Below the pieces are notes generated by a model. It saw only the letters and a list, made by a program, of their open reading frames with translations. It had not been told where the DNA came from and ran no database searches. The position numbers were made by a program, and so were the translations under genes. A stretch of 8,577 bases of DNA, from contig JAUVRV010000092.1 of assembly GCA_030597435.1 (NCBI GenBank), positions 1-8,577 on the forward strand, in the 5' to 3' direction. Below are positions 1 to 7,445 of the stretch, one piece after another; position 1 is the first letter of the stretch, and each line of letters opens with the position of its first letter. The stretch is from Gemmatimonadales bacterium. Its GTDB lineage: Bacteria > Gemmatimonadota > Gemmatimonadetes > Gemmatimonadales > GWC2-71-9.

Positions 1-1235
1 AGTTGACCGCGCACATCGTCGAACGCCACAAGGCCCTCGGGTCTGATTTCCTGCACCACGACGACGGTGAACGTGACGCGGTTGTTGCCGCTATCCTGAT
101 CCAGTGGGCCGAGTACGTCGCCATTTGCGGCGCCAGCAAGGGCGGCCTTGTAGTCGTCGGGTAGCCCCTCTTGCGGGATATCGGTGAGGATACGCTCCTC
201 GTCAGGCTCGTGGAACAGGAACGTCACCGAATCGAACGGCGCCCCGTCGCGCAGCATCTGGGCGGCGGAATCCGCCCGCGCCCGGGCCACCTGTTGGTCC
301 TCTAGAGTCACGGTGGGCGCGATCAGGATATGGCGGGCCTGAACCGATGCCGGTTCCGAGCGCATCACCTCGATGAGGTGGAAGCCGAACGGAGTGTAGA
401 TCGGGATTGAGATGAAACCCGGTTGCAACCTGAAGGCCGCTTCCTCGAAATCCCGCTGCATGCCCTGTCCGCGACGGAACCAACCGAGTGCACCGCCCAT
501 GTCCTTTGATGCGGGGTCGTCGGAGTGGATCCGTGCCATCTCTGCGAAGTCGGCACCGTCACGCAGTTTGCGACGCACGGAATCCGCTTCGATCAGAGCT
601 TCAGCGAGCGCCGCGGTATCGGGCTTGGTGAATACCACAATCTGGCGGAATGAAACCGTCGCCGGGCGGGTTCCGAATTGCTCTCTGTTCGCCTCGTAGT
701 ATGTGCGCAGCTCGTCGTCGGTCGGCGGGCGATTCTCTATCTCACCGGTGGACTGCAACTCCTGCAGAATCGCCTCCTGCAGCAGCTCCCGCCGCTGCTG
801 CTCACCCAGCCATACCCTATAGTCATCCAGATCGACGAAGCCTACCTGCTGCAGTTCGTTCTGGAGATCCAGCATCGATGGATAGCGGTTACGCAGGTTG
901 CGCACGATCTCGTCGACGGCGGCCTGAATTTCCTCCTCGGTGACCATGATCAGCGTGTCGCGTTCCGCCGCCTGGATCAGCAGCTCCTGGTCGATGATGG
1001 CCTTCAACAGCTCGCCGCGGAGTCGCTGCCGTTCCTCCGGGTTGGTTGGTTCCTGACCGCCCTGTTGCAGAAAAGTCAGTTCCTGTTGATCGAGTACCGA
1101 TTGAGGGATCGGAGTGTCGCCCACTATCGCTACAATGCGGTCGACCGTGATACGAACCACCTCCTGAGCAGTCACGCCTGGGCACAGCAGAACACAACAG
1201 CAACACGTGAGCGCTAGCGAGTGAAGTGATTTCAT
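1..1235 (-). CDS. surA: SurA-type periplasmic chaperone with two parvulin domains (partial)
   Basis: SurA escorts unfolded outer-membrane proteins across the periplasm to the BAM complex. The reading frame was traced from ATG 1235-1233 to the window edge without a stop, giving 411 residues; the C-terminal end is missing. The signal peptide is MKSLHSLALT followed by four cysteines and LLCPGVTA, with likely cleavage after Ala23. The mature protein opens with the typical VDRIVAIVGDTPIPQSVLDQ and a helical chaperone domain to about residue 180. Parvulin domain 1 (about 194-292) has SFRQIVVF, SDDPASKDMGGALGWFRRGQ and TPFGFHLIEV. Parvulin domain 2 (about 299-395) begins QARHILIAP but lacks the GG-LG turn and the FG-H motif. 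The gene starts inside ATGA with the preceding stop, and GAGG lies seven bases upstream. The family call is firm. The symbol is used in the broad sense, since SurA outside Proteobacteria is diverged. Confidence 0.9.
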   Translation of the reverse strand, partial: MKSLHSLALTCCCCVLLCPGVTAQEVVRITVDRIVAIVGDTPIPQSVLDQQELTFLQQGGQEPTNPEERQRLRGELLKAIIDQELLIQAAERDTLIMVTEEEIQAAVDEIVRNLRNRYPSMLDLQNELQQVGFVDLDDYRVWLGEQQRRELLQEAILQELQSTGEIENRPPTDDELRTYYEANREQFGTRPATVSFRQIVVFTKPDTAALAEALIEADSVRRKLRDGADFAEMARIHSDDPASKDMGGALGWFRRGQGMQRDFEEAAFRLQPGFISIPIYTPFGFHLIEVMRSEPASVQARHILIAPTVTLEDQQVARARADSAAQMLRDGAPFDSVTFLFHEPDEERILTDIPQEGLPDDYKAALAGAANGDVLGPLDQDSGNNRVTFTVVVVQEIRPEGLVAFDDVRGQ

Positions 1236-2647
1236 TGGTCTCCCTCGCTACCGGAGTCAGCGCTCCCGGCAGCGGTTGGTGCTGCCCGCACCGAGAGTCC
1301 GGTCCGCATACGCGCACCCCGTTCGAGCGCCCGGTTGATGCCGCTCGCCGAGATATCCCAATCCATGTCTTTCCGCAGTTCCTCAGCCAGGAACGGTGGT
1401 ACTATCGCGAGCTGCGCAAGGTCGTTCGTTATCGCAGCCAAGTAGTTGTCTACCGCCTCTCCGACGGCCTGCGACCGGTCGGCCTCGGACCCCGCTAGCG
1501 CCAGCGTGGAATCGAGTTTCATCGCCTGGCGCAGTTGCGTGATGTCCTGAGCCAGTGTCTCGCGCAGAGTGGCCATATCTTCTTGCGTTAGTTCGGGGCC
1601 GGAGTGACGTGCTTCCCTTCCCAACACGTTGTTGCGAATCAGGCCACGTGCGAACTGGAACAGCTGCTCGTCGTCCGCTGCCGTAACCTCAGCCGTGTAT
1701 TCCGGAGGCAAGGCATGCAGCCAGCGAGCAAAGTCGGAGACAGTGAACTCTCCGTCGACGTAGGTGCCCATAACCTTCTTCGACTTCTTGGCACTAGCTG
1801 GGTCGGCCGCCGCTCGCCGCATCAGCTGAGGAGCGTCAGAGCGCACCTCCAACTCCCATCGGTCTTCTACTTCATGGATGAACAGGAAGTTCATACGCTC
1901 AATGAAGATGTTCCTCACCCGGTCGTCGAAAGCTTCGCGGACTTCGACGAGTTCCGGACGGCGCACGATGTGGAAACCATACGGTGATTCGACCAAATCG
2001 GATATCTCTCCCGGATCCAAAGAGAACGCGGAATTCTCGAACTCCGGTACGGTCTCGCCTCTGGCAATCACCCCCAAGCTGCCACCCTCAACCCGCGCGA
2101 CCGAATCCTCGTTCTCCCGGTTGGCCTGTTCCCATCCCGTTGCACCACTCATCGCAAGCCCGCGGAGCCGCGCGGCTTGATTCCGTTTGGTCTCCTTCTC
2201 GCTGTCGCTCAAGTCTCTCGACGTGCGGATCAGGATGTGATAGATGAGTCGATGATCGCCCGCCTGATACACGCTGTCGACCATTTCATCGGTGACTTCG
2301 ATGTACTGGCCAACCAACTGTGAGTGATAGTGGGTGACGATTTGCTCTTGCGTCTCAGCCCAGAGTGAGTTCACCACCGTGGCGGAATCGAGCAGCGAGT
2401 CACCGTCGGCCAATCGTTGTGCCAGCAGTGAATAGTCGACCCACAAACCTGCCATACGCTCCACCACGTCACGCTGCAGCGGTACGTTTTGGCCGTAGGC
2501 TACGATCTCGCCGAGCCGGTCGACCGTTAGTTCGTGCCCCCCCGCCCGCGCCACCACATCCGTGTGCGCCCTGAACGCGTCGCACCCGCTCAGCATCACC
2601 AACCCAAGAGATGTGCAAACCGCGACTAAACGCCAACACCTAGCCAC
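1232..2647 (-). CDS. Parvulin-type peptidyl-prolyl isomerase lipoprotein (second paralogue)
   Basis: A 471-residue exported foldase with the same layout as the gene before it. The signal peptide ends at lipobox LSGC (lipidated Cys22), and the mature protein begins CDAF. A helical N-domain is followed by a PpiC domain (about 134-231) with YHILIRTS, GGSLGVIARGETVPEFENSA and YGFHIVRRP, keeping both family histidines. The C-terminal region repeats the pattern of its neighbour: VMGTYVDGEFTVSDFARWL, then IVPPFLAEELRKDMDWDIS. It ends in an Ala/Ser/Gly-rich tail. The start was set at GTG 2647, because GGAGG lies nine bases upstream and the overlap with the preceding gene is then only 8 nt (GTGGCTAG). 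A GTG at 2665 would add six residues and bury that GGAGG in the coding region. The TGA stop overlaps the next start as ATGA. It probably acts with SurA on outer-membrane or secreted proteins, which is inference from family and context. Confidence 0.9.
   Translation of the reverse strand: MARCWRLVAVCTSLGLVMLSGCDAFRAHTDVVARAGGHELTVDRLGEIVAYGQNVPLQRDVVERMAGLWVDYSLLAQRLADGDSLLDSATVVNSLWAETQEQIVTHYHSQLVGQYIEVTDEMVDSVYQAGDHRLIYHILIRTSRDLSDSEKETKRNQAARLRGLAMSGATGWEQANRENEDSVARVEGGSLGVIARGETVPEFENSAFSLDPGEISDLVESPYGFHIVRRPELVEVREAFDDRVRNIFIERMNFLFIHEVEDRWELEVRSDAPQLMRRAAADPASAKKSKKVMGTYVDGEFTVSDFARWLHALPPEYTAEVTAADDEQLFQFARGLIRNNVLGREARHSGPELTQEDMATLRETLAQDITQLRQAMKLDSTLALAGSEADRSQAVGEAVDNYLAAITNDLAQLAIVPPFLAEELRKDMDWDISASGINRALERGARMRTGLSVRAAPTAAGSADSGSEGDQ
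1240..1246 (-). promoter_or_regulatory. Ribosome binding site GAGGGAG of surA
   Basis: The minus strand reads GAGGGAG, ACCA and ATG. The GAGG core is seven bases from the start. It lies in the 3' end of the preceding gene, consistent with coupling through the ATGA overlap. Confidence 0.6.
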
Positions 2648-3992
2648 CCGACTGTTCCTCCGCACGCCCCTGATTCAGCTCCACCATGCGCCTTATCGCA
2701 CGGTTCAGTCCCGGGTACGAGAACTTCCAGTCGGACTCAGCTCGCAGCTTGCGCGCGAGGAACGGAGGAACCACCTGAACGTTCCGGTGCGTCGTCAAGA
2801 CACGTGTCACGTATTCGTCTAGCACTGCCTTGGCGACTCGGTCGCGATCCTCAGGCGCAGCTCTCGCCATCACCGAATCTACCCGCATGGCGCTGCGTAG
2901 CGTCTTCAATCTCCTTCCTAGCTGACCCTTGATGAACTCGAACTGCTGATCGGTCAGGCGCGTCCCCACGCTCTTCGCCTCGAGGAAGAGAATATCGTTC
3001 TGCATTGCCAGCCGGGCCTTCTCCTTGAGTTCCTCGTCGCCCGCGCCCTCGATACTCATGTGCTCCCAGCTAGGCAGCGCCGCGAGCCACCCGATGAAGT
3101 CCGTGTCGGTGAGTTCACCACCCTCGTAGGTGCCGATCACTTGACCAGGCTCCAACGCCAACACACGGATCGGTCGATCTGCCGCATCCCTCATTATCTC
3201 CGGCCCCTCATCGAGCACTCTGAGGTTTCTCCGTTCTGAGAGATCCGCCAGGTAATCGGCTTTCCACCGCTCCACCAGCACATTGGTGATCAGTCTCTCG
3301 AAGTCACCCCCTGTATCCTCCAACGCTGGACGGCTGATGACGTGATAGCCGAACCGTGTTTGAACGATCTCCGAGATCCCTCCTGGTTCGAGTTCAAAGG
3401 CGACCTGCTCGAATTCCGGCACCATCTCTCCAATCGTGATCAGCCCCAGTCGTCCTCCTACGTGCTGGGTGGAGGGATCATCGGAATTAGGAGCCTCACG
3501 CTCCCACGAACCACCGCGCGCCAACCGTGCCTGTATCGCGTAAGCCAGCCTGCGCCGCTGTTCATTCTCGGACCGTGAGTACCTCATTCCCGTTGCAATC
3601 AGAATGTGGTCGATCAGACGGTGGTCACCGGCGTTATATGCACTATCGAGCTGCGCAGGACCCACCGTCATCCGCTCGGCCACGAGCCGATCATAGTAGT
3701 TCTCCACCGTACCGATGAGCACTTCCGGCCACATCGCCTCTAGCACCGTTGCGGTGTCAACCAGAGAGTCACCGGCAGCCATCCGTTGCAGGAACAGCGA
3801 GTACTGCACCCAGAGCCAGGCCCACCGTTCAACCGCCGTTGGCTGCAGCATGTTCTCACCATCGGCCAGGGTCGTGGCGAACCATTCGACCGAGAGTTCA
3901 TCTGCTCCGGCCTTGGCGACAACGTTCCGATTAAAGAGGTCGCCGCACCCGACGAGCGCGACCGCCGACACCGCAATCAACAAACGACGCAT
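2640..3992 (-). CDS. Parvulin-type peptidyl-prolyl isomerase lipoprotein (first paralogue)
   Basis: A 450-residue exported foldase predicted to catalyse cis-trans isomerisation of prolyl bonds in envelope proteins. The N-terminus MRRLLIAVSAVALVGC is a short lipoprotein signal with lipobox LVGC, giving a lipidated Cys16. A helical SurA-like N-domain (about 22-120) precedes a PpiC/rotamase domain (about 126-222). That domain holds DHILIATG, GGRLGLITIGEMVPEFEQVA and FGYHVISRP, so both family histidines (129 and 217) and the GG-LG turn are kept. A C-terminal region of about 200 residues contains GTYEGGELTDTDFIGWLAAL, which looks like a second start of a SurA-type N-domain, and ends with VVPPFLARKLRAESDW. 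I do not recognise that region as a named domain. The ATG directly abuts the mfd stop (TAAATG) and has a strong GGAGG six bases upstream. It is a diverged tandem copy of the next gene. The fold assignment is firm; the substrates are unknown. Confidence 0.9.
   Translation of the reverse strand: MRRLLIAVSAVALVGCGDLFNRNVVAKAGADELSVEWFATTLADGENMLQPTAVERWAWLWVQYSLFLQRMAAGDSLVDTATVLEAMWPEVLIGTVENYYDRLVAERMTVGPAQLDSAYNAGDHRLIDHILIATGMRYSRSENEQRRRLAYAIQARLARGGSWEREAPNSDDPSTQHVGGRLGLITIGEMVPEFEQVAFELEPGGISEIVQTRFGYHVISRPALEDTGGDFERLITNVLVERWKADYLADLSERRNLRVLDEGPEIMRDAADRPIRVLALEPGQVIGTYEGGELTDTDFIGWLAALPSWEHMSIEGAGDEELKEKARLAMQNDILFLEAKSVGTRLTDQQFEFIKGQLGRRLKTLRSAMRVDSVMARAAPEDRDRVAKAVLDEYVTRVLTTHRNVQVVPPFLARKLRAESDWKFSYPGLNRAIRRMVELNQGRAEEQSGG
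2657..2661 (-). promoter_or_regulatory. Ribosome binding site GGAGG that sets the start of the second parvulin lipoprotein gene
   Basis: The minus strand reads GGAGG, nine bases, then GTG at 2647. The site is inside the last codons of the preceding gene. It favours the start at 2647 over the in-frame GTG at 2665, which would precede the site. Confidence 0.65.
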
Positions 3993-6900
3993 TTATTTCC
4001 TCCAAATAGCTTCAGATGCCGCTGCCCCTGATGGGGTACCCTCCTCGCCCAGCGCCGCAGTCAACGCACGAACGAGGCCGGAATCGATCGGCACACCACC
4101 CAACCGTGTCAACCGCAGGTACAACGGCACGGTCCTTCTCACATCGGCCGAGAACTGCACTTCGTCCAAGGCCGCCGAGAGTCGCATGAGCCTGGGAGCG
4201 GTCCCCGCACGAAACTTGAGACGCGCCTCATCACCCCGAACCAGAATCGTCTCCAGCCCCAGACTGGCTCCGAGCGACCGCAGCTCGGAAACAACCAAGA
4301 GCCGCTCGGCCTGCTCCGGCAGCGGGCCGAAGCGGTCGCGCAGCTCATCGCGTAACTCACCAATTTCGCACAGCTCCTCCGACCGCGCCAGTCGACGATA
4401 GAACTCGAGCTTCGCGTCGTCGTCGGGCACATAGGCCTCTGGCAAGTACGCCGGTGTGTCCAGGATGACATCCGGCGCAGGGGATTTCTCACCCCCTGAG
4501 TCACCCTTCAAGGCAATGACTGCTTCATTCAACCACCGCATGAACAGATCGAACCCGACCGCGTGGGCGTGCCCTGACTGCTCCGCTCCTAAGAGATTAC
4601 CCGCACCCCTCAGCTCAAGATCCCTCAAGGCGATCCGGTAGCCCGATCCGAGTTCCGTGTGGTGCTCCAAGATCTTCAATCGTCGCTCGGCGTCGGGGTG
4701 CACGTTGTCCGGCACTAACAGGTAGCAATAGGCGCGGCGGTGGCCCCGACCCACTCGTCCACGCAACTGGTACAGCTGCGCCAGCCCGAACTGGTGTGCC
4801 TGGTGTACGATCATCGTATTGGCGTTGGTTACGTCGAGTCCCGATTCCACGATCATGGTCGAGACCAGAACGTCGATCTCACCGGACACGAACCGCCGCA
4901 TCACGGCATCGAGATCCCGCTCCCGCATTCGCCCGTGCGCAACCTCAACCAGACCACGTCCCTGCGGTAGCAGCTTCCTGACGCGCTCACCTATCGTGTC
5001 GATGGTCTCGATCCGGTTGTGGACGAAATAGACCTGACCGCCACGGTCTAGCTCCCGGGCTAGCACCTCCTCCAACAGTTCGTCATCCCACGGCTCGATA
5101 AACGTGAGCACCGGAGAGCGGTCCCGGGGTGCAGTTTCCATCAGCGTGAGATCACGCAGCCCAGAGAGCGCCATGTGCAGCGTGCGCGGGATGGGTGTGG
5201 CGGTGAGCGCGATGACATCGACCGCAAGCCGCAAGGCTTTGAGCCGCTCCTTGTGCTTGACCCCGAAGCGATGCTCCTCGTCGATTATCAGTAGGCCAAG
5301 GTCGTGGAAGACCACGTCCTTTGAGAGTAGCCGGTGAGTACCGATGACCACGTCAACAGTGCCCTTGGCGATCCCCTCCAGTACCGTCTTCTGCTCCGCT
5401 GGGGTGCGGAACCGTGATAGGACCTCGACCCGCACAGGGTATTCGGCCAGTCGATCGCCCATAGTGCGTCCGTGCTGTTCCGCTAGAATCGTCGTGGGTA
5501 CAAGGACAGCTACCTGCTTGCCCGCCTGCACCGCCTTGAACGCGGCCCGAACGGCGACCTCGGTCTTGCCATACCCCACGTCGCCGACCACCAACCTATC
5601 GGCCGGTTGCGGCCGCTCCATGTCGCGCTTGGCTTCCTCGGTGGCCCGGCGCTGATCGGGAGTGTCCTCATACAGGAACGAAGACTCCAACTCGCGCTGC
5701 CAGCGCGTGTCGGGTGGAAACGCGAAGCCACTGGCAACGCTGCGCTGGGCATACAGCTCCAGCAGTTCGCCGGCTAGTTGACGGATGCCAGCCTCGGTCC
5801 TTGCCCGCTGCTTGCGCCAGCGGCTCCCACCCAGGCGATCGATCTTGGGCGGGGGTCGTGACTCGTCGTCCGTGGCTACACGGTACGGCTCTATCTGATC
5901 CAGCCGATACAAGGGGACGTTGAGCCTGTCCCCTCGCTGGTATTCCAGGATCGCCACCTCGATGGCCGCACCACCACCGACTTCGATGGTCTGGATGCCG
6001 CGATAGATCCCGATGCCGTGTTCCAGGTGCACCACATAGTCACCGGGTGTGAGTGAGCCCACACCGGCACTGGTGGTCGCCTGACGGTATCGGCGGGGCC
6101 GGCGGATACGCCGGGCGCGCCGAAAGATCTCGTGATCGGTGAGGACCGTGAGGTCGGGCAGCACGAAGCCACCACTCAACGAGCCCAAAGCCAACATCAA
6201 GTTCGCAGGCAGTCGCTCGCCAGGCCTATCACCTTCCGACAGCAGTTCCTCGAGTCGTTCCAGCTGGCCCTCATTATCGCACAGAATGAGCGTAGGCCCC
6301 GATCGCACGACGCGAGCTAGCCGCTTCATGTCGCGCCCGACTTCCGGGGGTGGTTGGAGTTTGAAGGTTACAACGGCCGCGGATGACCGTGCTCCTGCTC
6401 GGACGGTGGGTGGCGGCTCTGACGCGGATGAAGGAGCCTCGCCTGTTTGGGGCTCCGGCTGAATATGGAGGCACGCAAACGCGTTCCACTTCTGGTCCCA
6501 ATCGTCCGGCGAGAGAAACACCTCACTGCGCCCGGGAACGTCTTCGCCTCTACGACGGGCGACCTTGAGATGGTGCTCGGCCTCGTCCCACACGCGGCTG
6601 ATTTGGCAGGGATCTACCCCTGAGGTACCGATTACGAGAGTGTCGGGGGGGAGGAGATCCAGGAGCGATTTGCGGGATCCTTCATCTTCTTCATCTTCTT
6701 CCCCTTCTTCCCCTCCTAATCCGGATTGAGGAGGGGAAGAAGGGGAAGGTGGGGAAGGAGATACGGGAGTAACCGGGAGGATACACACCGACTCAACCTC
6801 CTCCTCCGACCGTTGAGTATCCAAATCGAATCCTCTGATCGACACGATCTCGTCGCCCCACCATTCCACTCGCGCTGGCGCGGCCATGCCGAAGCCATAC

Positions 6901-7445
6901 ACGTCGACTATGCCACCACGCACCGCGAACTGGGCAACGTCCAGAATCGAGGGACGCCGTTCGTAGCCCATCTGCTCGAGTGTGTTTATGAGGGGGGTCA
7001 TGTCCCTCCGCTCTCCCTTGTGCACCTCCAATCGTAGATACGCCACAGCGTCGGCCATGCGCGTGAACTCGGCTGTCGCAGGGAGCGTCGTGACGAGTGC
7101 TCGCGCCTGGCCGGCGAGTAGCGCGTTTATGGTCTCGACCCGCTCGCCGGCTATCTCGAAGTGGGGCTCCTCTTCGCCTAGCGATTCGCGTTGTGGGTAA
7201 AGACGTACAGCCTCGCCCAGAAGCACTGTCAGATCCGAGTACCAACGCTCCGCGTCCGCAGGAGACGGAGCAACCAACACGAACGTGCGCTGCGGCAGAT
7301 CTTCACATAGCACAGCCACTAGAATGGCAGCGGCCGATCCTGGCAGGCCCGCAACATCGATTCGTTCACCGCGACGAGGCAACGCACGCTTCAGCCCCCT
7401 CATTGCGGCCGAATCGCGGATTCGATCGAGTACCAGCGGTAACAT
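3993..7445 (-). CDS. mfd: Transcription-repair coupling factor Mfd (ATP-dependent DNA translocase)
   Basis: Mfd binds RNA polymerase stalled at DNA lesions, pushes it off by ATP-driven translocation and recruits UvrA to start nucleotide excision repair; it acts in the cytoplasm. The 1150 residues match the usual family length. In order: a degenerate UvrB-like module (about 25-240, with FAVRGGIVDVYGFG and the FDLDTQRS segment); linker regions; the CarD-like RNA-polymerase interaction domain (about 464-525, GDYVVHLEHGIGIYRG and LNVPLYRLDQIEPY); the SF2 motor with Walker A GDVGYGKTE (621-629), TTILAEQH, DEEH (722-725), TATPIPRTL and motif VI QLRGRVGRG (893-901); and the C-terminal TRCF domain (about 995-1100). 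All motor motifs are intact. The ATG at 7445 is chosen because it forms TGATG with the upstream stop; the ORF runs open to 7505, but that start would overlap the upstream gene by 61 nt. Only a weak AGG lies upstream, so initiation probably depends on coupling. An in-frame repetitive palindrome encodes about residues 230-255. Confidence 0.97.
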   Translation of the reverse strand: MLPLVLDRIRDSAAMRGLKRALPRRGERIDVAGLPGSAAAILVAVLCEDLPQRTFVLVAPSPADAERWYSDLTVLLGEAVRLYPQRESLGEEEPHFEIAGERVETINALLAGQARALVTTLPATAEFTRMADAVAYLRLEVHKGERRDMTPLINTLEQMGYERRPSILDVAQFAVRGGIVDVYGFGMAAPARVEWWGDEIVSIRGFDLDTQRSEEEVESVCILPVTPVSPSPPSPSSPPQSGLGGEEGEEDEEDEGSRKSLLDLLPPDTLVIGTSGVDPCQISRVWDEAEHHLKVARRRGEDVPGRSEVFLSPDDWDQKWNAFACLHIQPEPQTGEAPSSASEPPPTVRAGARSSAAVVTFKLQPPPEVGRDMKRLARVVRSGPTLILCDNEGQLERLEELLSEGDRPGERLPANLMLALGSLSGGFVLPDLTVLTDHEIFRRARRIRRPRRYRQATTSAGVGSLTPGDYVVHLEHGIGIYRGIQTIEVGGGAAIEVAILEYQRGDRLNVPLYRLDQIEPYRVATDDESRPPPKIDRLGGSRWRKQRARTEAGIRQLAGELLELYAQRSVASGFAFPPDTRWQRELESSFLYEDTPDQRRATEEAKRDMERPQPADRLVVGDVGYGKTEVAVRAAFKAVQAGKQVAVLVPTTILAEQHGRTMGDRLAEYPVRVEVLSRFRTPAEQKTVLEGIAKGTVDVVIGTHRLLSKDVVFHDLGLLIIDEEHRFGVKHKERLKALRLAVDVIALTATPIPRTLHMALSGLRDLTLMETAPRDRSPVLTFIEPWDDELLEEVLARELDRGGQVYFVHNRIETIDTIGERVRKLLPQGRGLVEVAHGRMRERDLDAVMRRFVSGEIDVLVSTMIVESGLDVTNANTMIVHQAHQFGLAQLYQLRGRVGRGHRRAYCYLLVPDNVHPDAERRLKILEHHTELGSGYRIALRDLELRGAGNLLGAEQSGHAHAVGFDLFMRWLNEAVIALKGDSGGEKSPAPDVILDTPAYLPEAYVPDDDAKLEFYRRLARSEELCEIGELRDELRDRFGPLPEQAERLLVVSELRSLGASLGLETILVRGDEARLKFRAGTAPRLMRLSAALDEVQFSADVRRTVPLYLRLTRLGGVPIDSGLVRALTAALGEEGTPSGAAASEAIWRK
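3999..4003 (-). promoter_or_regulatory. Ribosome binding site GGAGG of the first parvulin lipoprotein gene
   Basis: On the minus strand GGAGG is followed by AAATAA and then ATG, a six-base spacing. It lies in the last codons of mfd, just before the TAA that abuts the ATG. This is the best-matched Shine-Dalgarno in the window, so this gene could be translated more efficiently than mfd itself. Confidence 0.8.
6681..6756. repeat. 9-nt periodic repeat array forming both halves of the mfd palindrome
   Basis: The left half is four 9-nt units in a row: TTCATCTTC twice (6681-6698), then TTCCCCTTC and TTCCCCTCC (6699-6716). The right half, in the purine sense, is GGAGGGGAA, GAAGGGGAA and GGTGGGGAA (6730-6756). 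The unit length is three codons, so gain or loss of units keeps the frame of mfd. The encoded segment is a Pro/Ser run followed by a dense Glu/Asp run (about residues 230-258), with no resemblance to the flanking Mfd sequence. Confidence 0.85.
6698..6748. repeat. Perfect 19-nt inverted repeat (palindromic hairpin element) inside mfd
   Basis: The pyrimidine arm at 6698-6716 is the exact reverse complement of the purine arm at 6730-6748. The 13-base centre (6717-6729) adds one T-A pair, a single-base bulge at 6728 and the palindrome AATCCGGATT (6718-6727). The minus-strand mRNA could therefore fold into a long, nearly uninterrupted hairpin with a CCGG loop. The element is in frame and codes for about residues 233-250 of Mfd: Pro/Ser-rich before the centre, Gly/Glu-rich after it. 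Each arm also contains a mirror-symmetric tract, AAGGGGAAGAAGGGGAA on the purine strand. The pairing is read directly from the sequence; calling it a mobile-like element is inference. Confidence 0.93.

Noticed and set aside
678..1217. Plus-strand open frame of 179 codons
   Set aside because: It is antisense to surA, which has a full signal peptide and recognisable domains; the plus-strand protein has no recognisable features and its codons mirror the real gene.
889..1317. Minus-strand 142-codon frame over the second lipoprotein/surA junction
   Set aside because: It is out of frame with both genes, is Arg/Gly/His-rich and has no domain; it is a shadow of the true frames.
3715..4401. Plus-strand open frame of 228 codons across the mfd/lipoprotein junction
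   Set aside because: The product is a Ser/Arg/Thr-rich low-complexity sequence typical of the reverse strand of GC-rich genes, and it covers two well-supported minus-strand genes.
6433..6456. Short inverted repeat GGAGCC / GGCTCC inside mfd
   Set aside because: Six-base arms are expected by chance in GC-rich sequence, and nothing else marks the site.
6698..6748. The strong hairpin as an intrinsic transcription terminator
   Set aside because: It lies in the middle of the intact mfd frame, all motor motifs are encoded downstream of it, and no T-tract follows the stem on the coding strand.
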